Source: Clostridium yunnanense
Lineage (GTDB): Bacteria > Bacillota > Clostridia > Clostridiales > Clostridiaceae
Reading direction: 5' to 3'
Length of the DNA stretch: 42,426 nucleotides
Assembly (NCBI RefSeq): GCF_016595795.1
Contig: NZ_JAENHN010000047.1
Span: forward strand, 1 to 42,426
The notes below the pieces were generated by a model. The model searched no databases. It saw only the letters and a list, made by a program, of their open reading frames with translations, and was not told the DNA's origin. Shown piece by piece: positions 9,173-16,867 of this stretch. The number at the start of each line of letters is the position of its first letter. Position 1 is the first letter of the stretch. The translations under genes and the position numbers were made by a program.

Positions 9173-9934
9173 ATGAAAAAGTTAGTTTTAATAAGACATG
9201 GAGAAAGTCTTTGGAATTTAGAAAATAAATTTACTGGGTGGACAGATGTGGACTTATCTGAAAATGGACTTATAGAGGCAAGAAAAGCAGGCAAGATACT
9301 TAAGGAAAACGGATTTACTTTTGATGTTGCATACACTTCAGTATTGAAGAGAGCTGTAAGAACCTTGTGGATAATACTTCACGAGATGGATCTTATGTGG
9401 ATACCTATCCATAATTCTTGGAAGCTTAATGAAAGACACTATGGTGCACTTCAAGGACTAAATAAACAAGAAACTGCTGAAAAGTACGGAGAAGAGCAGG
9501 TTCATAAATGGAGAAGATTTGTTGATGTTAGACCACCAGAGCTTACTAAAGATGATCCAAGGTATCCTGGTCATGAAGTCAAATATAAAGGATTATCAGA
9601 AGATCAATTGCCTTTGACAGAAAATCTAGCAGATACTGAAAAAAGAGTATTGCAGGACTGGTTTCAAGAAATAGTTCCCGCTCTAAAGGAAGATAAGAAG
9701 GTTATAATAGCGGCACATGGTAATACTTTGAGAGCTTTAGTTAAGTATTTAGATAATATATCTAGTGATGGAATAGCAAGTCTTAATATACCAACAGGAA
9801 CACCTTTGGTATATGAACTTAATGACGATCTAACTCCAATTAGACATTATTATTTATCTTTAGACGGAAAGCTTCCAGAAATGGCAATACCAAAAGATAT
9901 TAATGAAAGTAAGCAATTAGTAGGAAAAGCGTAA
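9173..9934 (+). CDS. gpmA: 2,3-bisphosphoglycerate-dependent phosphoglycerate mutase
   Basis: The 253-residue enzyme interconverts 3- and 2-phosphoglycerate in glycolysis. It shows the histidine phosphatase signature LIRHGES with the phospho-accepting His9, then [12 protein letters not shown], the [12 protein letters not shown] segment and the second catalytic histidine in [14 protein letters not shown] near residue 183. Length matches the family (about 230-255). The ATG at 9173 is preferred because AGAGGAG lies at the right distance; an in-frame GTG at 9155 would sit upstream of that site. It stands alone, with a long leader carrying a Fur-like palindrome. Clostridia usually also have the Mn-dependent mutase GpmI, so this cofactor-dependent form may be a metal-sparing isoenzyme. 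Confidence 0.95.
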   Translation: MKKLVLIRHGESLWNLENKFTGWTDVDLSENGLIEARKAGKILKENGFTFDVAYTSVLKRAVRTLWIILHEMDLMWIPIHNSWKLNERHYGALQGLNKQETAEKYGEEQVHKWRRFVDVRPPELTKDDPRYPGHEVKYKGLSEDQLPLTENLADTEKRVLQDWFQEIVPALKEDKKVIIAAHGNTLRALVKYLDNISSDGIASLNIPTGTPLVYELNDDLTPIRHYYLSLDGKLPEMAIPKDINESKQLVGKA

Positions 9935-9956
9935 TGATACTTTGATTTCAAAAGTT

Positions 9957-10010
9957 ATTATAGAGTTCCTATATTGAAGCTTAATTTGTACTTGTTCGAA
10001 AATCCTGTTA
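9957..10010 (+). repeat. PR-B palindromic repeat, left half preserved
   Basis: GAGTTCCTATATTGAAGC, TTAATTTGTACTTGTTCG and AAAATCC match the left arm of PR-B; beyond about 10010 similarity fades. It lies 22 bp after gpmA and directly before PR-A copy 1, one of several places where families sit side by side. Confidence 0.6.
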
Positions 10011-10055
10011 TTTTATTCTTTAGGAATTTATAACTAAATTATATTTGCGGATAAA

Positions 10056-10150
10056 GATGTACCACTTCGATCAGAAATCTATTTTCAAAACTCCTCTGGG
10101 TTCTGAGAGGAGAATTCGAAAATATAAATTTTATTACGAAGTGGTACATC
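10056..10150 (+). repeat. PR-A palindromic repeat, copy 1 (forward)
   Basis: The ends are GATGTACCACTTCG and CGAAGTGGTACATC, perfect inverted repeats. The inner arms (CTCCTCT and AGAGGAG) flank a short loop containing GGGTTCTG, so the whole 95 bp could fold as one hairpin. It lies between the convergent gpmA and VOC genes, where no other clear terminator is visible. Confidence 0.85.
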
Positions 10151-10169
10151 TATAATTATGCTAACAGAC

Positions 10170-10523
10170 TTAAGACATAGTATAGTCTGTGATCCCCAAC
10201 CTATTTCCGAAAGGATCCTCAAATTCTACTGCCATTCCTGTCCTTATAGGGAAAGGGGAAGATAAAAAGTTTACTCCATTACTTTTCATTTTCTCGTATT
10301 CTGTATTAACATCTTCAACTACAAACCAAGTAGTAGGTTTTGCATCTTTAAATTTATTTCTATCTTTTAATATAAGGGCAGGTTCATTGTTACCTACATT
10401 AAAAGCTATCATGCCTTGATTTGAAAAATCAAATTTTAATGGCAAGCCAAGGGTATTCATGTAGTAGTCTTTAGCTGAAGTAATGTCATCTACTGGTAAA
10501 AAGAAATTATCATAATCTTTCAT
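10170..10523 (-). CDS. VOC (glyoxalase/bleomycin-resistance) superfamily protein
   Basis: The 117-residue protein has a single vicinal-oxygen-chelate domain: FFLPVDDITSAKDYYMNTLG at the start, a central AFNVGNNEPALILKD strand pair, and the closing EDPFGNRLGITDY motif typical of glyoxalase-like proteins. The ATG at 10523 follows AGAGGTG; a longer frame from 10577 would overlap the preceding gene. Such single-domain proteins include small-molecule-modifying enzymes and antibiotic-binding proteins, and the substrate cannot be assigned. It is the third gene of a leftward operon with a tetR-type regulator and a zinc-ribbon protein. Confidence 0.85.
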   Translation of the reverse strand: MKDYDNFFLPVDDITSAKDYYMNTLGLPLKFDFSNQGMIAFNVGNNEPALILKDRNKFKDAKPTTWFVVEDVNTEYEKMKSNGVNFLSSPFPIRTGMAVEFEDPFGNRLGITDYTMS

Positions 10524-10561
10524 AATACACCTCTTAAGTTTTATTATAGTAATATAATTGA

Positions 10562-10801
10562 TTAGAGTTTTTCCCAAGCAGGAAGCTTATGCATCATAGC
10601 TTTAGCAGCTTCATTAGCAACATCAGGGTTCAATCCTTGAGTTTTGATTATGAAGTTAGTTAATGAATCAAGTTTTTCGTCATATGATTGCATTGTTCCG
10701 TCAGGTCGTGAGCAGTATTTGCAATAGTCTTTTTTCTCATCTCTATCTGCAAAATCCTCAATGTTTTTCATTGGCATCCCGCATGCAATACAAGTTTTCA
10801 T
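10562..10801 (-). CDS. Small zinc-ribbon protein
   Basis: The 79-residue protein has two CxxC-type pairs: CIACGMPM at residues 4-11 and YCKYCSRPDG at about 26-35. This matches the putative zinc-ribbon family (Zn_ribbon_2 type) found next to or fused to regulators and VOC proteins. The remaining residues form an amphipathic helical tail (LTNFIIKTQGLNPDVANEAA). The start is preceded by TTAGGAGGTAATTAG. It lies 19 bp after the TetR gene and 38 bp before the VOC gene start, so the three form one operon. A role as a metal-dependent adaptor or chaperone for the VOC protein is only inferred. Confidence 0.8.
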   Translation of the reverse strand: MKTCIACGMPMKNIEDFADRDEKKDYCKYCSRPDGTMQSYDEKLDSLTNFIIKTQGLNPDVANEAAKAMMHKLPAWEKL

Positions 10802-10820
10802 TTTCTAATTACCTCCTAAG

Positions 10821-11408
10821 TTATATTTTTATTAAATTAATATAATGAGCTAATAATTCAGTTCCATAAGTTTTTAGTACAAACTGATTTGGTGAAAAAA
10901 GATCACCATTGGTTAAATAGTAATGTATTAATCCAATCCAAGTGTTATAAAGTAAGTCAATAGGAATAGGACGGATATTTCCAAGAGATATCTCTCTTTC
11001 GGCAGCTAAGCTAATATGATGAGAGATAGTTGAATTAATACTTATATAGACATTACGAACTTCTTTAGGTAAAAGCCGTCTTTCAATCACGAGCCTTGTA
11101 TAAAAATCTTCAAACTCAGATAATCCAGTTATATGAGCTTTTAACAAATCCTCTAAAGTACTTTCTTCACTGACTAGTTCGTGGAGACGAGTAGTAATCT
11201 TATTACCAAACTCATTTATAACAGCTATAAGAAGATCTTCTTGAGTAGGGAAGTGTGAAAATACAGTTCCATGAGACACATTAGCTGCCTTTGCAATATC
11301 TATCGTTCTAGTTGATAAAATCCCATTTGAGCTAAATTGGTCCATTGCTATTGATATTAATTTGTTTCTGGTTTCTCTTTTTTGAATTTGTCTTTTATTT
11401 TCTGACAT
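10821..11408 (-). CDS. TetR/AcrR-family transcriptional regulator, probably autoregulated
   Basis: The 195-residue protein has the TetR DNA-binding domain at about residues 10-58 (ISIAMDQFSSNGILSTRTID, then the VSHGTVFSHFPTQEDLL recognition region) and a helical C-terminal effector domain. It is the first gene of the operon with the zinc-ribbon and VOC genes. A strong sigma-A promoter (11455-11483) reads into it. Overlapping palindromes at 11435-11456, immediately after the -10 box, are ideally placed as its own operator. The ligand is unknown. Confidence 0.88.
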   Translation of the reverse strand: MSENKRQIQKRETRNKLISIAMDQFSSNGILSTRTIDIAKAANVSHGTVFSHFPTQEDLLIAVINEFGNKITTRLHELVSEESTLEDLLKAHITGLSEFEDFYTRLVIERRLLPKEVRNVYISINSTISHHISLAAEREISLGNIRPIPIDLLYNTWIGLIHYYLTNGDLFSPNQFVLKTYGTELLAHYINLIKI

Positions 11409-11434
11409 AGTAACACCTCGGTTGTTAAGTAAAA

Positions 11435-11456
11435 ACTCATTGAGTTATGACTCAAT
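11435..11456. promoter_or_regulatory. Overlapping palindromes, probable TetR operator
   Basis: ATTGAGTTATGACTCAAT (11439-11456) is an 18-bp near-perfect dyad and ACTCATTGAGT (11435-11445) is a second overlapping dyad. They abut the -10 box of the leftward tetR promoter, so binding would block the operon. Overlapping dyads of this sort are common for TetR repressors. Confidence 0.6.
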
Positions 11457-11483
11457 AATATACTAATCATAAAATAATGTCAA
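11455..11483 (-). promoter_or_regulatory. Sigma-A promoter of the tetR/zinc-ribbon/VOC operon
   Basis: Read on the minus strand: TTGACA (11483-11478), a 17-bp spacer, TATTAT (11460-11455). The -35 is perfect. Confidence 0.7.
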
Positions 11484-11517
11484 GATATTCTGGAGAGGAT
11501 TTACATTATTATTAGCA

Positions 11518-11546
11518 TTGACACATTATAGAAAATATTATATAAA
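11518..11546 (+). promoter_or_regulatory. Sigma-A promoter of the SAM-riboswitch gene
   Basis: TTGACA at 11518-11523, a 17-bp spacer and TATAAA at 11541-11546 precede the S-box aptamer by 22 bp. It diverges from the leftward tetR promoter. Confidence 0.75.
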
Positions 11547-11568
11547 TAAGATAATAATTTAATAAGGT

Positions 11569-11725
11569 CTTATTAAGAGTGGTGGAGGGACTGGCCCTTT
11601 GAAACCCAGCAACCAGTATGTTTCATTTGCATACATGGTGCTAAATCCTGCAGCAATGCTGAAAGATAAGGAACGTGTTTTGTAAATCTCTTTTCTTTCA
11701 GTGAAGAGATTTTTTGTTTTTATGA
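11569..11725 (+). ncRNA. SAM-I (S-box) riboswitch with terminator
   Basis: The aptamer (11569-11670) carries the conserved S-box blocks: CTTATTAAGAG, GGTGGAGGGACTGGCCC, GAAACCCAGCAACC, GGTGCTAAATCCTGCAG and GAAAGATAAGG. CTTAT and ATAAG form the closing P1 stem. An intrinsic terminator follows at 11694-11725 (AAATCTCTT with AAGAGATTTTTTG). Known S-boxes switch transcription off when S-adenosylmethionine is high. The regulated gene is the PLP enzyme at 11949. A PR-B repeat lies between the terminator and that gene. Confidence 0.95.
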
Positions 11726-11753
11726 AAAAATATTTAAAATAGGATACATATAA

Positions 11754-11848
11754 AGGATTCCTATATCGAAACTTAAGTTATACTTGTTCGATAATCCCGG
11801 CTTCTGGGGATTATAGGGCTCGTATAAATTAATAGTTGAGTTAGAAAG
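11754..11848 (+). repeat. PR-B palindromic repeat, full copy in the riboswitch leader
   Basis: The left arm (GGATTCCTATATCGAAAC, TTAAGTTATACTTGTTCG) and right arm (CTCGTATAAATTAATAGTTG) face each other around a centre with a small hairpin (AATCCCGGCTTCTGGGGATT). It is closely similar, in reverse orientation, to the element at 42200-42305. It lies between the riboswitch terminator and the coding start, so it would be transcribed in the mRNA leader. Confidence 0.8.
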
Positions 11849-11948
11849 TGCATGGGTATTGCTGGTATCAAGGAATATGACGTGTAGTGAAGGTTAATCT
11901 TACTAATATTATTAAACTTACATTAAATTATGAATGGGGGCTTTATAA

Positions 11949-13127
11949 ATGAAAGGCAATTTTAGTACAAGACTTACTCATCTTGGAGATAAAAATCCTA
12001 AATCAGTTTCAAGATCTAAGACTATTCCAATATCAATGACTTCAGTATTTGTATTTGATGATGTAGAAACTCTTGATAAAGTTTATGAAAGTGAAGAAGA
12101 AGGATATGTTTATTCAAGAAACGGTAATCCAGGGCATGATGCTTTAGAAGAGATAATAGCAGGAATAGATGAAGCAGAAGATGCTCAGGTGTTTTCCTCT
12201 GGAATGGGAGCAATAGCGATGTCTATAGTTGCTAATGTAAAAGCTGGGGATCATATAATAGCAGCTAGCGTTTTATACGGGGGGAGTTATACCTTTTTAA
12301 AGCAAGAGCTTGCAAAGTTTAATGTTGAGGTAACCTTTGTAGATGTGGTAAATGAAAGTATTGAACAGTATTTTAAGCCAAATACTAAGGTGGTGTATGT
12401 AGAAACTATATCAAATCCTTTGATGGAAGTTATTGATATAAAAGCTATAGCAGAATTGACACATAGACATAGTGCAAAGCTTATAGTAGATAACACCTTT
12501 GCTACAGGAGTAATATGTCAGCCATTAAAACTTGGTGCAGATATTGTTGTATACAGTGCTACAAAGTATATATGTGGGCATAGTGATGTTACAGGCGGTA
12601 TTGTAGTTGCAGATAGAGAGAATGTAAATAGTATAAGAAATACAGGGGCTTTATATGGTCCTATGATGAGTCCTTTTGACGCTTGGCTTTTAATAAGAAG
12701 TCTAAGAACTTTGGAACTTAGACTAAAGAAGCACTCTGAAAATGCTTTAAAGCTTGCTGAATACTTAGAAAAACATGACAAGATAAAGAATGTTTACTAT
12801 CCTGGTCTTAAAAGTTCACCTTACTTTGAGGTAGCAAAATCACTATTTAATGGAGATGACTTTGGAGGTATGCTAAGTATTGATGTCATAGATGGAGAAA
12901 GAGGAGCTTATGAATTAATACGAAATCTTGAAAGCATAAAATTTGTTCCAAGCCTTGCAGGAGTAACGACTTCAGTGTCATATCCAGTAAAGACTTCTCA
13001 TAGAGCATTAACAGATGATGAACTTAAAAAAGCTAATATATCTAAAGGACTCATAAGAGTTTCTGTTGGACTCGAAGATATAGATGATATTATTGGGGAG
13101 TTTGATAAGGCTCTAGCAAAGATATAG
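11949..13127 (+). CDS. PLP-dependent trans-sulfuration enzyme (Cys/Met metabolism family)
   Basis: The 392-residue protein belongs to the Cys/Met-metabolism PLP family (cystathionine gamma-synthase, cystathionine lyase, O-acetylhomoserine sulfhydrylase, methionine gamma-lyase). It shows YSRNGNP (residues 55-61), the SSGMGAIA loop, Tyr110 in SVLYGGSY, Asp181 in VDNTFAT and the PLP-binding Lys206 in VVYSATKYICGHSDVTGG. The C-terminal SLAGVTTSVSYPVKTSH segment is also typical. Control by a SAM-I riboswitch points to a role in making methionine or its precursors rather than degrading methionine, so cystathionine gamma-synthase or a sulfhydrylase is the more likely activity; the exact reaction cannot be fixed by eye. 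The start ATG follows a GGGGG-containing site. Confidence 0.9.
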   Translation: MKGNFSTRLTHLGDKNPKSVSRSKTIPISMTSVFVFDDVETLDKVYESEEEGYVYSRNGNPGHDALEEIIAGIDEAEDAQVFSSGMGAIAMSIVANVKAGDHIIAASVLYGGSYTFLKQELAKFNVEVTFVDVVNESIEQYFKPNTKVVYVETISNPLMEVIDIKAIAELTHRHSAKLIVDNTFATGVICQPLKLGADIVVYSATKYICGHSDVTGGIVVADRENVNSIRNTGALYGPMMSPFDAWLLIRSLRTLELRLKKHSENALKLAEYLEKHDKIKNVYYPGLKSSPYFEVAKSLFNGDDFGGMLSIDVIDGERGAYELIRNLESIKFVPSLAGVTTSVSYPVKTSHRALTDDELKKANISKGLIRVSVGLEDIDDIIGEFDKALAKI

Positions 13128-13236
13128 ATATGTATTTTACTATAAAGTTGGTAGATTACTAATTTTTTTAAGTATAGAATATTTACGATATAGAAATTAT
13201 GCAACGTAACGAAAAGCACTTGAAATTATTACTAAA

Positions 13237-13332
13237 GATGTACCACTTCGAACTGAAAATTATTTTTAAAACTCTCATGGCTTTTGGTGAGAGAATTTAA
13301 AAATAATAAGTTTTATTACGAAGTGGTACATC
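13237..13332 (+). repeat. PR-A palindromic repeat, copy 2 (forward)
   Basis: The perfect ends GATGTACCACTTCG and CGAAGTGGTACATC enclose inner arms ATTTTTAAAACTCTCA and TGAGAGAATTTAAAAAT. It lies between two convergent genes and fills most of that 297-bp gap. A weak hairpin with a T-run lies just upstream at about 13147-13171. Confidence 0.88.
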
Positions 13333-13424
13333 CATATTAATTCTTTGCGCAAGCTCATTATAGCGTTGGATGAATAACCTATTAATTTCAGCATGATACA
13401 TTCAATAACACCAAATATAAAAGT

Positions 13425-14042
13425 CTAGTTACGAGTTAGAAGTTTTATGTTTATCATATAGAGTTTATTAACGGATATTAGAAGTATATAACCAATTAAA
13501 GCGCCTATAAAGCTACTTATAGAAATTGCCATAATGTAATTTATTCTTATTGAGGACATCATAAAAAAGCTAAATAATATAATGAGATTTATTGTCAAAG
13601 GTAATGCAAGTAATAAAAGTTCAAGCTTCTTCTTTGATTTTGAGAAGAGTACCGGTACCCAATATCCTAGTGGTATAAAAATGCTCATAAAAAACACTGA
13701 TGAAGGTAATAAACTAGAAACTGAAGCTAATTCTATTCCAGGTATAGGAGTTCTATTACCAATAAAGATAAATGATATAATCATAAGTAATCCAAATAAT
13801 AGAGTTATTTTATTTCTATAGTTTGAAAGTGAATTCGCTACATTTAATCTTAAATGCTTTGCTTCTCCAAAGCTATCGATAGATTTTTTTATAGCCTCAG
13901 TTTCTGAGTAACCTTCAGACATGTACTGAAGCTTTAATAACTCCAAATGATCCTTGAATTCTGAGATTAGTTCTAGTTTTCTTTTTTTACTTATCTTTAA
14001 GTCTGAGACTATAGAACTAATGTATCTATCAAGTTCTTCCAT
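13425..14042 (-). CDS. HAAS/DUF1700-type membrane protein
   Basis: The 205-residue protein has a charged N-terminal helical domain (residues 1-70) with KKRKLELISEFKDHLELLK and GYSETEAIKKSIDSFGEA. This is the layout of the HAAS-type (DUF1700-like) domain found in proteins encoded with PadR regulators. It is followed by four membrane segments at about 77-95, 107-130, 140-160 and 167-190. Its start overlaps the end of the padR gene by 34 bp, so the two are translationally coupled. In related two-gene modules the membrane protein is thought to work with the PadR repressor, but its mechanism and output are not known from the sequence. Confidence 0.75.
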   Translation of the reverse strand: MEELDRYISSIVSDLKISKKRKLELISEFKDHLELLKLQYMSEGYSETEAIKKSIDSFGEAKHLRLNVANSLSNYRNKITLLFGLLMIISFIFIGNRTPIPGIELASVSSLLPSSVFFMSIFIPLGYWVPVLFSKSKKKLELLLLALPLTINLIILFSFFMMSSIRINYIMAISISSFIGALIGYILLISVNKLYMINIKLLTRN

Positions 14043-14365
14043 GAAAACCCCTCCCTACAATTATTAATCAGTCTATTTAATGAATCCCATTCACTAAGTT
14101 TTTGTGACAACTTTTTTCTGCCGGCTGCGGTAATACTATAATATTTACGCCTACCACCGATTTCTGAACTTGACCAATAAGAGTGAATAAGTTCCTTTTT
14201 TTCTAGTCTTTGAAGTGCAGGATATAGTGTTCCTTCTCCCATGCTATAAAGCTCATTGCTTTTCTCTTTTAATTTTTTTGCAATTTCATAACCGTATAAA
14301 TCTTCTTTTTCTATAAGTGATAAAAGAAGTATATCAATACTTCCTCTCATAAGTTCTTTATCCAT
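14009..14365 (-). CDS. PadR-family transcriptional regulator
   Basis: The 118-residue protein is a typical PadR winged-helix regulator: MRGSIDILLLSLIEKEDLYG at the start, YEIAKKLKEKSNELYSMGEG, then TLYPALQRLEKKELIHSYW and the wing GGRRKYYSITAAGRKKL. The C-terminal helix is short (subfamily 1 type). It is first in an operon with the membrane protein at 13425 and overlaps it. Its upstream region holds TACAT-N13-ATGTA at about 14408-14430, which could be an autoregulatory site, but this is weak. Confidence 0.9.
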   Translation of the reverse strand: MDKELMRGSIDILLLSLIEKEDLYGYEIAKKLKEKSNELYSMGEGTLYPALQRLEKKELIHSYWSSSEIGGRRKYYSITAAGRKKLSQKLSEWDSLNRLINNCREGFSWKNLIDTLVL

Positions 14366-14738
14366 AAAAAGCTCCTTCTATGTATTTTATTTCCATTAAG
14401 TACTATACTACATCGTGTGACTAGGTATGTAAAGATGGAAAAGAATAAATCGTACTACAAAATGTGACAAATTACCCTTTAAAAACTCACCTTATGACAG
14501 GGATGTATATATAGACAAAGATAATAGTGTTACATATAATCTAATCAAGCGAGTGTTTACTCGACATATCGGAGTCAGAGTGTATCAGCTTTTTCTAAAG
14601 ATGAAAGAGAAAATAGTTCTAAAAGTTATAGATATGATATTAAAATAGTGCAAAAGCAATATGCCATTTTGCATTTGAAATGTAATACGATACAGAGGCA
14701 TGTATTATTTATTAATAATTATATAGGATGGTGGAGCT
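14366..14738. other. Divergent intergenic region with a possible gene relic
   Basis: The left end holds the padR promoter region. An open frame without a plausible start runs on the plus strand from 14433 to 14648 (71 codons, containing YNLIKRVFTRHIGVRVYQLF). A second frame continues the open reading to about 14690. It may be a decayed gene, but I recognise no family. No terminator or RNA motif was found here. Confidence 0.3.
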
Positions 14739-15092
14739 ATGAAAAGAATACTTATTGTAGATGATGCAGCTTTTATGAGGATGACTCTTAAGGTCATACT
14801 TGAAAGAAATGGATTTGAGGTTGTGGGTGAAGCTGCTAATGGAGTAGACGCAGTAGATAAATATATGAAATTAAAGCCAGATGTCGTAACGATGGATATA
14901 ACAATGCCTGAAATGGATGGTGTGCAGGCGTTAGAGGAGATTATAAAGAAAGATCCTTCTGCAAAGGTAATTATGATTTCTGCTTTAGGGCAAGAGACCT
15001 GGATTAAGAAGGCAGTAATTTTAGGTGCCAAAGGATTTGTTGTTAAACCTTATAAGGAAGAATATATTGTTCAGAGCTTAAATAAGCTTTAG
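14739..15092 (+). CDS. CheY-like single-domain response regulator
   Basis: The 117-residue protein is a bare receiver domain. It carries the acidic pocket Asp8-Asp9, phospho-acceptor Asp53 (TMDITMPEMDG), Ser81 (MISA) and Lys103 (VVKPY), all the residues of an active receiver. There is no output domain, so it probably acts by protein contact, as CheY does at the flagellar switch, or as a phosphorelay intermediate. No chemotaxis or kinase gene is nearby; the next genes are spoVA. The start follows GGTGGAG. A strong terminator at 15127-15151 makes it a single-gene unit. Confidence 0.9.
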   Translation: MKRILIVDDAAFMRMTLKVILERNGFEVVGEAANGVDAVDKYMKLKPDVVTMDITMPEMDGVQALEEIIKKDPSAKVIMISALGQETWIKKAVILGAKGFVVKPYKEEYIVQSLNKL

Positions 15093-15126
15093 ATACTTTG
15101 AGATTAATTTTAATAAAGAAAACTTT

Positions 15127-15151
15127 AGCTGCCTATAAGGGCAGCTTTTTC
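15127..15151 (+). terminator. Terminator of the CheY-like gene
   Basis: AGCTGCC and GGCAGCT form a 7-bp GC-rich stem around a 6-nt loop, followed by a T-run. Confidence 0.85.
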
Positions 15152-15296
15152 TCTATAGTATAGTAATTAACAAAAGCTTCAAATAGCAAACCTATAAGAA
15201 CATTAGGGATTTATCATGATATAACGTATTAAATAAGTATTACTTTGGAATTTTTTTCAAGTTAAAAACAATATACAAAACTAAGTTTGCAAAATC

Positions 15297-15327
15297 TGCA
15301 TAAATTGTCTTTAAAATTGAAAGATTA
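15297..15327 (+). promoter_or_regulatory. Possible sigma-G promoter of the spoVA operon
   Basis: TGCATA (15297-15302), an 18-bp spacer and AAGATTA (15321-15327) partly resemble the sigma-G consensus. The -10 is weak. The call leans on the known forespore expression of spoVA. Confidence 0.35.
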
Positions 15328-15374
15328 ACGTAGAAAGGCAATTTATATTTACTATGTTAGAAGGTGTTAAGACT

Positions 15375-15848
15375 ATGGGTAAGAAAAAAGAACTAACTCC
15401 AGAGCAAAAGGAGTATATGAACTTTGCAAGAAGTAAAGAACCTAAGAGGCCAGTTGTGAAGAATTGTATTAGAGCATTTTTAGTAGGTGGACTTATATGT
15501 ACGATAGCGCAGTGTCTACAATGGGTATTCATTAGATATTTTGGATTTAATGAAAAAACTGCAGGAGCTCCAACTTCAGCAGTGCTGATAATAGTTTCTA
15601 TTTTACTTACTGGACTGGGCGTTTATGATCATATCGCGCAGTGGGCAGGAGCAGGTACTGCAGTTCCAGTAACAGGTTTTGCTAATACTATGGCTTCAGC
15701 AGCTATAGAACACAGAAGTGAAGGATATGTTTTAGGAGTTGGGGGAAATATGTTTAAGCTTTCTGGATCGGTAATTGTTTTTGGAGTTTTTTCAGCTTTT
15801 GTGGTAGCTATAGTGAAGCTGACTATTAAGTGGTTAGGTGGGATGTAG
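15375..15848 (+). CDS. spoVAC: Stage V sporulation protein AC, dipicolinate channel subunit
   Basis: The 157-residue protein (from ATG 15375, preceded by AGAAGGTG at 8 nt; a longer frame from 15354 has poorer spacing) has the SpoVAC layout. It has a charged N terminus with MNFARSKEPKRPVVKNCIRA, then three or four membrane segments including AFLVGGLICTIAQCLQWVFI and a glycine-rich AGAGTAVPVTGFANTMASAA segment. SpoVAC forms a membrane channel in the spore inner membrane that moves Ca-dipicolinate. Its stop overlaps the start region of spoVAD. The three-gene set spoVAC-AD-AE is the core spoVA operon of clostridia; spoVAA, AB and AF are absent here. Confidence 0.95.
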   Translation: MGKKKELTPEQKEYMNFARSKEPKRPVVKNCIRAFLVGGLICTIAQCLQWVFIRYFGFNEKTAGAPTSAVLIIVSILLTGLGVYDHIAQWAGAGTAVPVTGFANTMASAAIEHRSEGYVLGVGGNMFKLSGSVIVFGVFSAFVVAIVKLTIKWLGGM

Positions 15849-15849
15849 A

Positions 15850-16851
15850 ATGCTGAAAGGAAGACAAACTTGGATATTCGAATCTAAACCAGTGATAATT
15901 TCTTCTGCTGCAGTAGTTGGTCCTTTTGAAGGAAAAGGAGCTTTAGCTGAGGATTTTGATGTAATCCATGAAGATGTTTGGATGGGAGCTGATACTGTAG
16001 AAAGAGCTGAAAAAAGACTGTTAGAAGAAGCCTGCAATGTTGCAATAGAGAAAGCTGGCATGAAGAAAGAAGACATACAGTTTTTTATAAGTGGAGATCT
16101 GATGAATCAGATAATATCTAGCAGTTTTACTGCAAGGTCTTTAGATATGCCCTTTTTTGGTGTATTTGGAGCATGCTCTAGTTCAATGGAAGGTCTTGCA
16201 TTGGCATCACTAATAGTTGATAGTAAAGCGGCACAATATGTATTGGCTGGAGCATCTAGTCACAATATAGCTGTAGAAAAACAGTTTAGATATCCTACAG
16301 AATATGGTGCACAAAAACCACCAACAGCTCAGTGGACAGTTACAGGTGCTGGAGTAGGTCTTATAGCACAACAAGGAGAAGGTCCAAAAGTAACCTCTGC
16401 AACTATAGGAAAGGTTGTGGATATGGGGATTGGCGATCCATATAATATGGGAGCAGCTATGGCACCTGCAGCAGCAGATACCATAGAAAATCATTTTAAG
16501 AATCTAAACATAGAGCCATCTTATTATGATTTAATCGCTACAGGAGACCTAGGGAGAGTAGGTCATGAATTAGTTATAGAGCTATTGAAGAAGAAAGGGA
16601 TTGAGATGCCTAAGGATAAGTTTATGGACTGTGGGCTTATGATTTACAAGGATGATCAACCAGTAATGGCTGGAGGAAGCGGATGTGGATGCTCTGCTAC
16701 TGTAACGTATGCGCATCTACTCAAACGGATGAAAAAAGGAGAATTAAAAAAAATACTAATTATAGCTACAGGGGCATTGTTATCGCCGATATCATATCAA
16801 CAGGGAGAAACTATTCCTTGTATTGCCCATGCAGTATCCATTGAGATGTAA
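15850..16851 (+). CDS. spoVAD: Stage V sporulation protein AD, dipicolinate-binding protein
   Basis: The 333-residue protein has a thiolase-like fold. Family features are the N-terminal KGRQTWIFESKPVIISSAAV, VVGPFEGKG, the FFGVFGACSSSMEGLALASL segment with the thiolase-type Cys, YPTEYGAQKPPTAQWTVTGA and GGSGCGCSATV near residue 280. SpoVAD binds dipicolinic acid and docks on the outer side of the SpoVA membrane complex for uptake into the forespore. The ATG at 15850 is preferred, with AGGTGGG 7 nt upstream inside the end of spoVAC; an in-frame GTG at 15838 would lack a ribosome-binding site. Confidence 0.96.
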   Translation: MLKGRQTWIFESKPVIISSAAVVGPFEGKGALAEDFDVIHEDVWMGADTVERAEKRLLEEACNVAIEKAGMKKEDIQFFISGDLMNQIISSSFTARSLDMPFFGVFGACSSSMEGLALASLIVDSKAAQYVLAGASSHNIAVEKQFRYPTEYGAQKPPTAQWTVTGAGVGLIAQQGEGPKVTSATIGKVVDMGIGDPYNMGAAMAPAAADTIENHFKNLNIEPSYYDLIATGDLGRVGHELVIELLKKKGIEMPKDKFMDCGLMIYKDDQPVMAGGSGCGCSATVTYAHLLKRMKKGELKKILIIATGALLSPISYQQGETIPCIAHAVSIEM

Positions 16852-16867
16852 GGAGGCGATTGCTTAG

